Shown here piece after piece: positions 1 through 9,094 of a stretch of DNA of 64,000 nucleotides. Location: the NCBI GenBank assembly GCA_965368185.1, contig CBDULZ010000008.1:23356-87355 (forward strand), read 5' to 3'. The position numbers and the translations under genes were made by a program. Below the pieces are notes generated by a model. That model saw nothing but the letters and a program-made list of their open reading frames with translations, was not told the origin of the DNA and did not search any database. Source of the DNA: Kriegella sp965368185 (lineage in GTDB: Bacteria; Bacteroidota; Bacteroidia; Flavobacteriales; Flavobacteriaceae). How positions within the stretch are numbered: position 1 is the first letter of the stretch; each line of letters opens with the position of its first letter.

Positions 1-344
1 TTACTGGGATCGTTAAGCAGTTCGTTGAGGACCTTTTCGAGCGCCATTATCTCTGTTGTTTTGCGGTATCCATCTTCACTAAGCGAAGCCCTCAACAAAT
101 CTAAAGCGGCCTGTTTCTGTGTTTCGTTAAAATCGTGGAAGGTGGGGCCTTTACGATCCATTGGAACATAGTTGAAATTTGTTCGCTCTGCATCGTCCAA
201 AGGAAAAAAGGCAGCCGCCTTTAGTTCTTCTGATAACGTACTTAGAAAGGTATTAGCCTTTTGAGACAGGTACTGCTGGGCGGTAGACGCATTCAAAAAA
301 AACGAAAAAAATATAAGAATAACTACTTTTTGAAATGTTCTCAT
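1..344 (-). CDS. DUF3500 family protein, N-terminal part (cut by window edge)
   Basis: Reading leftwards from an ATG at 342-344, 114 codons stay open to the window edge. The protein starts with a signal peptide (hydrophobic run after MRTFQKVV, then NASTAQQ). It continues with residues typical of DUF3500: a PLDDAERTNFNYVP stretch, then RKGP and a segment around LRASLSEDGY and IMALEKVLNELL. DUF3500 proteins are secreted or periplasmic and have no firmly established function. The gene diverges from mazG. The C-terminal two thirds lie outside the window, so completeness cannot be judged. Family assignment rests on recalled motif pattern. Confidence 0.75.
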   Translation of the reverse strand, partial: MRTFQKVVILIFFSFFLNASTAQQYLSQKANTFLSTLSEELKAAAFFPLDDAERTNFNYVPMDRKGPTFHDFNETQKQAALDLLRASLSEDGYRKTTEIMALEKVLNELLNDPS

Positions 345-507
345 GTTTGGCAGTGATTGTTTTAGATTAGTATTCTCAGCGTATGTGGTTTATAAAAAGA
401 AAACCTATCAATATATCGCATTTGTTGGCGAATTGAACTGAAAATGGTCTTTTTTTCAATCTCCTAAAATACTAAATAATACAACACGGTCTAACATCTT
501 AGATTCG

Positions 508-515
508 TACTTTTG
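508..515 (+). promoter_or_regulatory. -7 element (TAnnTTTG) of mazG
   Basis: TACTTTTG matches the Bacteroidota -7 consensus TAnnTTTG exactly. It lies 15 bases before the ATG at 531. No TTG is seen at the ideal -33 distance, so strength is uncertain. If used, transcription would start near 521-523, downstream of the possible TTG start codon at 513, which favours ATG 531 as the mazG start. Confidence 0.45.
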
Positions 516-530
516 CCAAAATATCAGTTT

Positions 531-1310
531 ATGAATTCTAGGGAATCACAACTTAAGGCCTTCGATCGATTATTGACAATCATGGACGAGCTTCGTGACA
601 AATGTCCGTGGGACAAGAAGCAGACCATGGAGACCTTGCGACATTTGACAATTGAGGAAACCTATGAATTGGGAGATGCCATATTGGAAAACAATCTGGA
701 AGAAGTAAAGAAAGAATTGGGCGATTTGCTATTGCATATTGTTTTTTATGCAAAAATCGGCTCAGAGACCGACGATTTTGATATGGCCGATGTCTCTAAC
801 GAAATCTGCGAAAAACTGATAAATAGGCATCCGCATATTTATGGTGATATTAAGGTGACCGATGAAGAGGAAGTAAAGCGCAACTGGGAAAATATTAAGC
901 TGAAGGAAGGAAAAAAGAGCGTCTTGGAAGGCGTGCCGAATGGTCTGCCTGCCTTAGTAAAGGCAAATCGAATTCAAGACAAGGTGGCGGGAGTGGGCTT
1001 TGATTGGGAAAAACCAGAACAAGTTTTTGAAAAGTTACAAGAAGAACTTGCCGAATTTCAGACTGAAATCGATAAAAATAGACACGATGCCATGGAAGCG
1101 GAATTCGGTGATGTACTGTTTTCAATGGTGAATTATGCCCGATTTCTGAATATCAACCCCGAAAATGCGCTGGAACGTACCAATAAAAAATTCGCGAAAC
1201 GCTTTCAATACCTCGAAGAGCGGGCCAAATCAAAAGGAAAATCATTAAAAGAGATGACCTTGAACGAAATGGATGTTTTTTGGGAGGAGGCGAAATACCG
1301 CTCGCGCTGA
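531..1310 (+). CDS. mazG: Nucleoside triphosphate pyrophosphohydrolase MazG
   Basis: 259 residues with two tandem MazG all-alpha NTP-PPase domains. The first carries EETYEL and KKELGDLL (EExxE plus ExxD, Mg-binding) near residues 35-65, after the conserved CPWDKKQT. The second carries EELAEF and AEFGDVLF near residues 165-200. The family hydrolyses (d)NTPs to NMP and PPi in the cytosol, as house-cleaning of aberrant nucleotides. The reading frame is also open from a TTG at 513, but a -7 box overlaps that codon and homologues begin at MNSRE, so ATG 531 is preferred. It is followed after 54 bases by the MATE gene on the same strand. Confidence 0.93.
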   Translation: MNSRESQLKAFDRLLTIMDELRDKCPWDKKQTMETLRHLTIEETYELGDAILENNLEEVKKELGDLLLHIVFYAKIGSETDDFDMADVSNEICEKLINRHPHIYGDIKVTDEEEVKRNWENIKLKEGKKSVLEGVPNGLPALVKANRIQDKVAGVGFDWEKPEQVFEKLQEELAEFQTEIDKNRHDAMEAEFGDVLFSMVNYARFLNINPENALERTNKKFAKRFQYLEERAKSKGKSLKEMTLNEMDVFWEEAKYRSR

Positions 1311-1364
1311 TCCCGGGCCTGAAATAAATAAATCAATTGGTGTAGAACACCGAATCCAAAAACT

Positions 1365-2762
1365 TTGTTACAACAATACACAAAAGAATTCAGTTACAAT
1401 TTAAAATTGGCAACTCCCGTTATCCTTGGCATGTTGGGCCATAGTTTTGTGGCCTTTGCCGACAATGTTATGGTCGGACAACTGGGTACTGCAGAACTGG
1501 CCGCGGTTTCCTTGGGAAATAGTTTTGTATTTATTGCCATGTCGTTGGGCATTGGGTTTTCAACGGCTATCACCCCTTTGGTGGCTGAGGCCGACGGTGC
1601 GGGGCAAAAGAAAGATGGAAAAAGTGCCCTAAAACACGGGCTGGTGCTTTGTACCCTATTGGGCTTGTCGCTTTTCGGTCTAATTCTATTGTCAAAACCC
1701 TTGATTCATTTAATGAAGCAGCCTCCCGAGGTGGTTGAATTGGCGCTGCCCTACTTAGATTTAGTGGCTTTTTCACTGATACCCTTGATTATGTTTCAGG
1801 CTTTTAAGCAATTTTCCGAGGGCCTTTCCCAGACCAAATACCCTATGTATGCAACCATTATCGCGAATGTGGTGAATATTGTTTTGAACTATCTATTGAT
1901 ATTTGGATCTTTGGGTTTTCCAAAGTTGGGCATTGTTGGTGCGGCGATAGGCACATTGGTATCGAGAATAGTAATGCTGATTTTTATTTGGGTTTTGTTG
2001 AAGAACAAGAAAAAGTTCCATGATTATGTTACAGGTTTCAATTTCGGGAAGATTGAAAAAAAGGTGATGAACAAAATCATAAGCTTAGGTTTTCCATCGG
2101 CACTACAAATGTTTTTTGAGGTTGCTATTTTTACGGCCGCTATTTGGCTAAGTGGGGTATTGGGCAAGAACCCGCAAGCGGCAAATCAAATTGCCCTGAA
2201 TTTAAGCAGCATGACCTTTATGGTTGGAATGGGCTTGGGGGTTGCGGCAATGATCAGGGTAGGCAACCAAAAGGGCCTTCAAGGTTTCAAAGAACTCAGG
2301 CGCATCGCGATTTCCATTTTTTTCCTCACCTTGCTTTTAGAGATTGTTTTTGCCATTTTGTTTCTGGTGGGCAGGTATTGGTTTCCGACGCTTTATTTAG
2401 ATGAGAAAGACTTGGTCAATATGGTCGACAACACAGAGGTGATCCAATTAACCGCCGAACTACTTCTTGTAGCGGCCTTTTTTCAGATTTCAGACGGTAT
2501 TCAAGTAGTCGTTTTAGGTGCTTTAAGAGGATTGCAAGATGTGAAGATACCTACCTGGATAACTTTTGTCGCCTATTGGTTGATCGGTTTTCCCATATCA
2601 TTTTACCTAGGGCTGTATACCGAGCTGGAAAGCACCGGTATATGGATCGGCTTGCTCACGGGACTTACGGCATCGGCCATATTATTGTATATTCGATTTA
2701 ATTACTTGACGAAGAAACTGATTGTGTCCAAAATGACGGTGCCTTCTGTACATACGAAATAA
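1365..2762 (+). CDS. MATE family multidrug/Na+ efflux transporter
   Basis: 465 residues with about 12 hydrophobic helices. The conserved N-terminal MATE signature includes ATPVILGMLGHSF, then DNVMVGQLGTAELAAVSLG and a TAITPLVAEADG loop. The family exports cationic drugs or metabolites across the inner membrane in exchange for H+ or Na+. The start is a TTG at 1365, because the conserved KEFSYNLKLATPVI segment begins directly after it and the next in-frame ATG would remove the first half of helix 1. Homologues are usually 440-470 residues, so the length is normal. Substrate cannot be predicted from sequence. Confidence 0.9.
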   Translation: MLQQYTKEFSYNLKLATPVILGMLGHSFVAFADNVMVGQLGTAELAAVSLGNSFVFIAMSLGIGFSTAITPLVAEADGAGQKKDGKSALKHGLVLCTLLGLSLFGLILLSKPLIHLMKQPPEVVELALPYLDLVAFSLIPLIMFQAFKQFSEGLSQTKYPMYATIIANVVNIVLNYLLIFGSLGFPKLGIVGAAIGTLVSRIVMLIFIWVLLKNKKKFHDYVTGFNFGKIEKKVMNKIISLGFPSALQMFFEVAIFTAAIWLSGVLGKNPQAANQIALNLSSMTFMVGMGLGVAAMIRVGNQKGLQGFKELRRIAISIFFLTLLLEIVFAILFLVGRYWFPTLYLDEKDLVNMVDNTEVIQLTAELLLVAAFFQISDGIQVVVLGALRGLQDVKIPTWITFVAYWLIGFPISFYLGLYTELESTGIWIGLLTGLTASAILLYIRFNYLTKKLIVSKMTVPSVHTK

Positions 2763-2811
2763 ACGTAAATCTTAAAAAAAGACGTCTACTAACCCTATAA
2801 ATCAACCCGAA

Positions 2812-3039
2812 ATGCAATTGCCAAAATTTTTACTAGGTGACAATACCGATTATCCGACCGCTGTATTTGTTGTTCACACCGAATACCCGAGATTTATCAT
2901 TAATTTAGAAAATGACGAGGTAGAATGGTTTGAGGAATTTTCCCGGGAAGACGAAAAGGAATTGGAAACCGAAACTGAGAACTTTATTGCTCAAGCAACC
3001 GAGTTCTATGATAGGGAAGTAGCACGTTACGAGGAATAG
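2812..3039 (+). CDS. Conserved flavobacterial hypothetical protein, acidic, 75 aa
   Basis: A short soluble protein with no signal peptide or membrane segment. It opens with MQLPKFLLGDNTDYP and is strongly acidic, especially around EFSREDEKELETETEN. It appears to be a conserved small protein of Flavobacteriaceae with no assigned function. It sits 49 bases after the MATE gene and 8 bases before the PAP2 gene, so it is likely co-transcribed with the PAP2-GT39 pair. The compact spacing and normal codon use argue that it is real. Confidence 0.75.
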   Translation: MQLPKFLLGDNTDYPTAVFVVHTEYPRFIINLENDEVEWFEEFSREDEKELETETENFIAQATEFYDREVARYEE

Positions 3040-3047
3040 ATTGGCCC

Positions 3048-3623
3048 ATGCTCGAAGAATTGATAGACTACGACAAAGACCTCTTTTTATGGCTCAATAA
3101 TATGGGCAATTTGCAGTGGGATGGTTTTTGGCTTTTTGTTACCTATAAGTGGAATTTTGTCAGTTTAGCACTTTATGCGACTCTATTAGGATTGTCGTAC
3201 AAATACTACGGTCTTAAGAAAACACTGCTTGTATTGGTTACTATGGCTATTTTGATACTTACCACGGATCAACTGGCTAATTTCTTTAAATATGGGGTGC
3301 AACGTTTACGCCCTTGCCATGATTCAGAGGTAAATTCACTAATGCGATTGGTCAAGGAGTCTTGTGGAGGTAAATTTGGCTATTTTTCGGCCCATGCCGC
3401 AAACTCTTTTGCCGTAGCACTTTTCTTTACTTTTTTACTGAAGTCAAAACTGCGCTACATAGGAATTTTCTTGATGTTTTGGGCTTTTGTTGTCGCCTAT
3501 AGCCGAATCTATATAGGTGTTCATTTTCCTTTGGATGTGCTTACAGGAATAGGAATAGGGTTGATTTTGAGCTGGTTATTTGCAAAGTTATTTATATTTG
3601 CACTTCACAGATTTCGCCTATGA
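3048..3623 (+). CDS. PAP2 superfamily membrane phosphatase
   Basis: 191 residues with about five membrane helices and the three-part lipid phosphatase signature: KYGVQRLRP (motif 1), FSAHAANS (motif 2, SAH instead of the usual SGH), and SRIYIGVHFPLD (motif 3, with the catalytic His and Asp). Family members dephosphorylate undecaprenyl diphosphate, phosphatidylglycerol phosphate or lipid A at the membrane surface. Its stop overlaps the start of the GT39 gene by 4 bases (ATGA), so the two are translationally coupled. That suggests a role in recycling a polyprenyl carrier or in lipid A modification. Confidence 0.88.
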   Translation: MLEELIDYDKDLFLWLNNMGNLQWDGFWLFVTYKWNFVSLALYATLLGLSYKYYGLKKTLLVLVTMAILILTTDQLANFFKYGVQRLRPCHDSEVNSLMRLVKESCGGKFGYFSAHAANSFAVALFFTFLLKSKLRYIGIFLMFWAFVVAYSRIYIGVHFPLDVLTGIGIGLILSWLFAKLFIFALHRFRL

Positions 3624-5278
3624 TCTCTAATCTGAGGTATTGGTTTCTTTTGATTTTGATTATTCTGGTTTATATCTCCGGAATGTTCGCAACACTGTTT
3701 GAAAACGATTCTGCACAATTTGCGGTCATGGCCATGCGAATGGTTCAAGAAAACGACTTTCTGAGCCTATTCAAGGGCCCTGAAGAATATCTCGATAAAC
3801 CTCACATGCATTATTGGTTGGCCGCGCTATCTTTCAAGATCTTTGGTATTCATGATTGGGCTTATAGAATTCCCGCGCTTTTGGCTACCCTACTTGGTGC
3901 CTATAGCTGTTATGGGCTGGGAAAATTACTCTATAACCGAGAAACTGGAAAGCTGGCAGCATTGGTATTCATGACCGCTCAGACCATAGTGCTTTCGGTT
4001 ATCGATGTACGTACCGATGCGGTGCTTACCGGGTCGGCTATTTTTGCGATTTGGCAACTTGCGACCTATATTGAACGAGGTACCTTGAGAAGTATTGTTT
4101 TAGGCGCATTTGGAGCGGCAATTGCCTTTTCTACTAAAGGTCAGATTGCGCTTTTGGTAATTGGGCTACCCTTATTATGTCATTTAGCCTATACCAAAAA
4201 ATGGAAAGCCTTTTTAAATTGGCGCGTTGTAGTTGGGTTACTTGTTTTTAGTTTGGCAATAACGCCGATGCTCTATGCTTATTACCATCAATTTGATCTG
4301 CATCCGGAAAAAATAATAAGAGGGAAGGGAAATAGAAGTGGTATCTTCTTTATTTTTTGGGAACAAAGTTTTGAACGGCTTAGTGGAGAAGGAGTCGGAA
4401 AGAATAGCAGTGATTACCTTTTCTTTTTCCATACTTTTTTGTGGGTATTTTTACCCTGGACGGTTCTGGGTCTCTTAGCCTATTGGAATCGTGCAAAAGC
4501 ACTGGTGAAGTCAAGGTTTGCCTTTAACCCTAATAATGAAATTCTCACAATAGGCGGAATCACGCTTATTTTTATAATCATCAGTTTTGCACAGTTTAAA
4601 CTACCACACTACTTAAATATCGTGATTCCACTTTTTTCCGTGCTCACGGCATCCTATCTATACGGACTTTATAAAAGCCCTGAGAGAAAATTTATAAAAT
4701 CTTTATTAGGTGTACAGTATTTTATTCTTGGGCTGATTTTTATTGCTTCGGCATTTATATGCTATTTTGTTTTTGAGTTCGAAAACCCATATAATTATAT
4801 TTGGAAAGTATCCCTGGCTCTGGCAATTGTATATTACATCCTCAAATACGAAGATTATTATTTTAAAATCATCACGATTTCCGTGTTGAGTTCGGTCATT
4901 TTGAACGCCATACTGAATATGCACTTCTATCCTTCGCTATTAAAATACCAAGCCGGTTCTTCTATGGCTTCGAAAATTGAAGAGAATGGGATTCCTGTAG
5001 ATGATATTTGCAAACTTTCGCCGAGCCATACGTGGGGTTTGGACTTCTATAATAAAAAGCCGGTCAAAATTTCCTCCATAAACGATCTAGAAGGCAAAAA
5101 AAATATATGGGTCTACGTAAGTGATGAGGAATTGAATGAACTGCATCGGAAAGGATTCGATTGGGATCGGCAATATTCGGTAAATCAATTTCGGATCACA
5201 AGGTTACAGGCCAAATTTCTAAATCCGAATACGCGTAAAAAAATACTTCGTAAAATGCATTTAGTGCACATTTATTGA
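3620..5278 (+). CDS. ArnT-like GT39 family glycosyltransferase (integral membrane)
   Basis: 552 residues with an N-terminal helix, a periplasmic loop containing FENDSAQFAVMA and LDKPHMHYW, then about 11 further membrane helices and a soluble C-terminal domain. The acidic residue after helix 1 and the DKP(H/P) motif are typical of the ArnT / protein mannosyltransferase fold, which transfers a sugar from a polyprenyl-phosphate donor to lipid A, protein or another acceptor on the outer face of the inner membrane. It overlaps the PAP2 gene by 4 bases. The convergent GT2 and flippase-like genes next door supply the expected donor-making partners. The acceptor is unknown. Confidence 0.85.
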   Translation: MISNLRYWFLLILIILVYISGMFATLFENDSAQFAVMAMRMVQENDFLSLFKGPEEYLDKPHMHYWLAALSFKIFGIHDWAYRIPALLATLLGAYSCYGLGKLLYNRETGKLAALVFMTAQTIVLSVIDVRTDAVLTGSAIFAIWQLATYIERGTLRSIVLGAFGAAIAFSTKGQIALLVIGLPLLCHLAYTKKWKAFLNWRVVVGLLVFSLAITPMLYAYYHQFDLHPEKIIRGKGNRSGIFFIFWEQSFERLSGEGVGKNSSDYLFFFHTFLWVFLPWTVLGLLAYWNRAKALVKSRFAFNPNNEILTIGGITLIFIIISFAQFKLPHYLNIVIPLFSVLTASYLYGLYKSPERKFIKSLLGVQYFILGLIFIASAFICYFVFEFENPYNYIWKVSLALAIVYYILKYEDYYFKIITISVLSSVILNAILNMHFYPSLLKYQAGSSMASKIEENGIPVDDICKLSPSHTWGLDFYNKKPVKISSINDLEGKKNIWVYVSDEELNELHRKGFDWDRQYSVNQFRITRLQAKFLNPNTRKKILRKMHLVHIY

Positions 5279-5331
5279 TAGCGTAATTGCAAGAGGTCAG
5301 TGGGTAATGTGCAAGAATCACCAAGCTTGGC

Positions 5332-6204
5332 TTAATCAGTTTCGACAACATGTAGCTTGATCTTTTTGAAATGGAAATAAGCCCCAAATAACGACACCAA
5401 GGCCGTCATCAAAAAGAAAATCATACTTATAGTAACAGAAGTACTTTCATCGAGCATCAATAAAGAAGCCCCATAGAAAAAAGTAACTTCCCTGCTACCA
5501 ATTCCTCCGATAGTCATAGGTAGTACAGCTACTATTGATGAAATTAGAAAAATAAAAAGATAGGCCCAAGTTGTAGCCCCTATTCCCAGGGCTTTGAGTA
5601 TCATCATTACGCTGATCAATTGGGCCAACTGTACCAAGGCCGAAAATGCAAATGATTTCCAGAATATCGGCAGTACAAATGGAAATAATTTTTTATTCAA
5701 GAACCAAAAAACGGCAATGCTCAATACGATAGCTGTAATAAACATCCAGTTAAAGGGGACAAGGGCATCGTTTTTTAAGAGCAGTGCTAAAACACAGGCA
5801 TAAATAAACAAAAGTAAAAGTCCGCTCAGACGGTCTAAGACTAAAACGGATACCACACGCTTCGTCTTAATGTCAAAATTTTTCTTGAGCAAATAGCCCT
5901 TGTAAGCATCACCACCGATGCCTCCTGGAAAAAAAAGGTTATAGAACATACCTAAAAAAGCCAGTTTTAAATTGGCGATTTGGGTGAGCGGTATGCCTAT
6001 ACGATGAAAATAGAGGTTTACCCGCAGGGCAGAAATAATTTTAGACAGTGAAAATAACACTACGGCCGCCAACAAGTAAATCGGATTTGTAGTTTTTAGA
6101 ACCGCTGCTATTTCATGAAGGTCGATTTTAGTAAAAACAAAATAGACAAGAACAATGCTAACGACCACTTTAAGGGCCGTCATGAGTTTTTTACGATTCA
6201 CCAC
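5332..6204 (-). CDS. Flippase-like / LPG synthase transmembrane domain protein (UPF0104, YbhN type)
   Basis: 290 residues with about 8 membrane helices. Family-type motifs are FPGGIGGDAYKGYLL near residue 95 and LPMTIGGIGSREVTFFYG near residue 230. The family is called lysylphosphatidylglycerol synthetase TM region and commonly accompanies polyprenyl-linked glycosyltransferases. A lipid transport role is proposed but not proven for most members. Start: tandem GTG codons at 6204 and 6201 overlap the end of the GT2 gene by 14 bases; ATG 6183 would shorten it by 7 residues. The basic residues RKK before helix 1 favour the longer form. Probably translationally coupled to the GT2 gene. Confidence 0.85.
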   Translation of the reverse strand: MVNRKKLMTALKVVVSIVLVYFVFTKIDLHEIAAVLKTTNPIYLLAAVVLFSLSKIISALRVNLYFHRIGIPLTQIANLKLAFLGMFYNLFFPGGIGGDAYKGYLLKKNFDIKTKRVVSVLVLDRLSGLLLLFIYACVLALLLKNDALVPFNWMFITAIVLSIAVFWFLNKKLFPFVLPIFWKSFAFSALVQLAQLISVMMILKALGIGATTWAYLFIFLISSIVAVLPMTIGGIGSREVTFFYGASLLMLDESTSVTISMIFFLMTALVSLFGAYFHFKKIKLHVVETD

Positions 6205-7147
6205 CTATCGATATTTTTTTTATCCTGTACGGCCGCTTTTTTTGAGATTCATAATACGTACGAATCAGGAGTTCCATTACAATACCAATGGTAAACAATT
6301 GTATTCCTCCCAAAATAAACATCATTCCGAAAATAAGTAGGGGGCGGGTTCCAATATCTTCGCCCATACCGAATTTTACGATGAGCAAATAAATATTGAT
6401 CAGAAAACCGAGCATGATAAGTAGTACGCCAAAAATACCAAAGAGATGTATCGGTCGTTGAAAATATTTTCTAATGAACAAAAGCAACATCATATCGGCG
6501 ACTACCTTAAAAACACGTTCCAAACCATATTTTGATACACCTGCATGGCGCGCGTGGTGTTTTACAGGAACCTGTTTAATTTGTGCACCTTCCAAATGGG
6601 CCAGCAAGGTTATAAAGCGATGCATCTCACCATAGAGGTTAAGGTCTTTGGCAATGTCACGGGTAAAGACTTTTAGAGCGCATCCATTGTCTTTTATATC
6701 TAATTTTGTGATTCGGCGGACTAAAAAATTGGCGATTTTCGAAGGGATTTTTTTTACGAGCGAATCCTTTCTTTTCTGACGTATTCCTGTGATTACATCG
6801 TATTCCCCACTCAACGCATGTTCCAACATCTGTGGTATATCACTTGGGTCGTTCTGAAGATCTCCATCCATAGTGATTATGAACTCTCCCTTGGCATAGT
6901 CCAACCCGGCGGCCAAAGCCAAACTTTGCCCGTAGTTTTTTTTGAGCTCGATCAAGTGCACTGTGTCATCGTTCATCTCTTTTACCACCTTGCGGGTCGC
7001 ATCTTTCGAAAAATCGTCAACATAGATAATTTGATAATTATAACCTTTAAGGCTCTCATGAATTTTCTTGGTTAAGAGGCTTACGTTTTCTTCTTCATTA
7101 TATAGTGGTACGACTACGGAAAGTGTTAAGCTAGTTACAGGATTCAT
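6191..7147 (-). CDS. GT2 family polyprenyl-phosphate glycosyltransferase (DPM1/ArnC-like)
   Basis: 318 residues. The N-terminal GT-A domain shows VVPLYNEEENV, the nucleotide-binding YVDDFSKDAT and the metal-binding DGDLQNDP; the two C-terminal membrane helices lie at about residues 230-250 and 265-290. This layout fits enzymes that move a sugar from a nucleotide donor to undecaprenyl phosphate on the cytosolic face. The product is the donor type used by GT39 enzymes such as the one encoded convergently just downstream. It is the first gene of a two-gene unit with the flippase-like protein. Confidence 0.9.
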   Translation of the reverse strand: MNPVTSLTLSVVVPLYNEEENVSLLTKKIHESLKGYNYQIIYVDDFSKDATRKVVKEMNDDTVHLIELKKNYGQSLALAAGLDYAKGEFIITMDGDLQNDPSDIPQMLEHALSGEYDVITGIRQKRKDSLVKKIPSKIANFLVRRITKLDIKDNGCALKVFTRDIAKDLNLYGEMHRFITLLAHLEGAQIKQVPVKHHARHAGVSKYGLERVFKVVADMMLLLFIRKYFQRPIHLFGIFGVLLIMLGFLINIYLLIVKFGMGEDIGTRPLLIFGMMFILGGIQLFTIGIVMELLIRTYYESQKKRPYRIKKISIGGES

Positions 7148-7295
7148 TCGATTGGTTTATAGGAATGTCGTTTTGGTTCTCTGCTTGAATGTCAATACCC
7201 AAGATTATTTGGGTTCGGCAAAGTTATGTTTTTATTCATAATACTTGGTCTTAGTGGATAATCTCTCTATTTATCCATTTTACAAAGGTTTGGGG

Positions 7296-8342
7296 TTAAG
7301 TTCTTCGGGTCTTGTAAATAGTGATGAGTTTTTCTGCGGCTGTGAAAGGTGATATTGTACCTTGGGTGACTTCATCTATCACAGAAGGCAACGCATTGGC
7401 AATTTGGGGGTGACGGTAAAAGTCGCTGGTGATTCGCTGGTCAATATATTGTAGCAACCAATTTTTGTTCTGTTTTTTACGGTTTTGCTCTAGGTATCCG
7501 TTGGCGGTAGTGAATTCAACAAACTTTTTGATTAATTCCCAAACTTCGAGTATTCCTGTATTCTCCAGTGCCGAACAAATAAGCACTTCGGGTTTCCAAC
7601 CATTCTCTTTTAAAGGATATAAATGCAGGGCTTTTGTAAAATCTTGCTTCGCAATTGCAGCGGGTTTTGTATTGTTTCCATCGGCTTTGTTAATTACCAA
7701 AGCATCGGCCATTTCCATAATTCCGCGCTTAATACCTTGTAGTTCGTCTCCAGCTCCTGCTAATTTAAGTAGTAAGAAAAAATCGACCATACTATGGACC
7801 ATGGTCTCACTTTGGCCAACGCCTACCGTTTCAATTAGAACGACATCGTAGCCGGCCGCTTCGCATAATAGAATGGTCTCACGTGTTTTTCTAGCTACAC
7901 CGCCCAATGATTCGCTTGAGGGCGACGGACGAATAAAAGCATTTGGATCTTTTACCAATTCATGCATTCTGGTTTTATCGCCTAGAATACTTCCTTTGCT
8001 TTCAGAACTGGTAGGGTCTACGGTAAGTACGGCGACTTTTTTACCCAAAGAGGTCAATTTTTTACCCAAGACCTCAATAAAGGTGCTTTTGCCTACCCCG
8101 GGAACACCTGTTATACCGACCCTCAGGGTTTTTGTGTTTTGACCGAGGCACTTTTCGATAATTAGATTCGCCTTTTCGAGATTATCGGCATTGCTACTTT
8201 CTACTAAAGTTATGGCTCTGGCCAAAGCAGTCTTGTCACCCCTTTTAATACCATTGAGAAGTTCTTCGACCGATGGTATTTGTTTCCTTTTATGCTTCGA
8301 TTTGGAAATGTTAGCGGTATCGGTATTTTTTTTTAAGACCAA
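7296..8342 (-). CDS. meaB: Methylmalonyl-CoA mutase-associated GTPase MeaB
   Basis: 348 residues. The P-loop is GITGVPGVGKSTF, the Mg-binding acidic segment is around LTVDPTSSESKGSILGDKTRM, DVVLIETVGVGQSE is the switch region, and VINKADG is the base-recognition NKxD motif. MeaB is a G3E GTPase chaperone that gates adenosylcobalamin loading of methylmalonyl-CoA mutase. The apparent start is a TTG at 8342, three bases after the DUF2911 stop; homologues vary at the N-terminus, so a slightly later start is possible. A cobalamin adenosyltransferase lies at 33.7 kb, consistent with B12-dependent propionate or succinate metabolism. The mutase itself is not in the window. Confidence 0.92.
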   Translation of the reverse strand: MVLKKNTDTANISKSKHKRKQIPSVEELLNGIKRGDKTALARAITLVESSNADNLEKANLIIEKCLGQNTKTLRVGITGVPGVGKSTFIEVLGKKLTSLGKKVAVLTVDPTSSESKGSILGDKTRMHELVKDPNAFIRPSPSSESLGGVARKTRETILLCEAAGYDVVLIETVGVGQSETMVHSMVDFFLLLKLAGAGDELQGIKRGIMEMADALVINKADGNNTKPAAIAKQDFTKALHLYPLKENGWKPEVLICSALENTGILEVWELIKKFVEFTTANGYLEQNRKKQNKNWLLQYIDQRITSDFYRHPQIANALPSVIDEVTQGTISPFTAAEKLITIYKTRRT

Positions 8343-8345
8343 TCT

Positions 8346-8906
8346 TTATGGGTTAATAGGGACTTTTACTTGTGTTCGGTCCCAGCTGAGCGTTAAATAT
8401 AGCGCTTCCGAATCCTCAAAAGCAATTGTAAAATACTCTTGAACACTCGATAATTCTTCTGTTGGCACTTCTATTTGAACCACATCCGATTCCGGCTCTC
8501 TTGTTGTTTCCTTACCACCACTGAGAATGGTAACACCCCATTCGGGAACTTCTTTATTGAAAATAACACTCCAACTTTCCGGGTTGGGCTCCGTCCACAA
8601 TGAATAGGTACCCGCAGGTAGGTTTTTATCGGTTATTTTGATATCGGAGGCAGTGGTAAATGTGGTAGGTTCATTGGCACCTGTCCTCCACACTATGCCG
8701 TAGGGCACTAAAGCACCAAAAATTTCCCGATCTTTTTTAGAGGGGCTGGAATAATGTACCGATAGATCCAAGCCGTTTTCTGAATAGGTAGCTGTTTTCT
8801 CGGGACTATGTTTTTTTGTCTGTCCCTTCAAATAGGGCTGACCGACTGTAAAGAAAAGAGCCGCCAATACAATAAAAACAATCAAAAGCCATTTTAAGAT
8901 TTTCAT
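8346..8906 (-). CDS. DUF2911 domain protein, exported
   Basis: 186 residues beginning with one hydrophobic segment (about residues 5-25), acting as a signal anchor or signal peptide. The body holds the DUF2911 hallmarks VHYSSPSKKDREIFG, VWRTGANEPTTF, LPAGTYSLWTEP and VIFNKEVPEWG. The family is common in Bacteroidota, periplasmic or membrane-anchored, without a known activity. It lies 3 bases upstream of meaB on the same strand, but no functional link is evident. Confidence 0.85.
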   Translation of the reverse strand: MKILKWLLIVFIVLAALFFTVGQPYLKGQTKKHSPEKTATYSENGLDLSVHYSSPSKKDREIFGALVPYGIVWRTGANEPTTFTTASDIKITDKNLPAGTYSLWTEPNPESWSVIFNKEVPEWGVTILSGGKETTREPESDVVQIEVPTEELSSVQEYFTIAFEDSEALYLTLSWDRTQVKVPINP

Positions 8907-9094
8907 TTTTTTAGGTTTAGGTGATGAAAAGCTAGGGGTTTTCTTATCATCTTGGTGTTGCAGTACTAAGTTACAAAACCAAATGGTACCTTTCCCTTTT
9001 GACCAAAGATAAAGTTTTCACACAAATTTAATAGTTCCACTGAGAATTTGATAATCATCTTTAGTATCTTAAAACGTAATTTTAAATGTTGATC

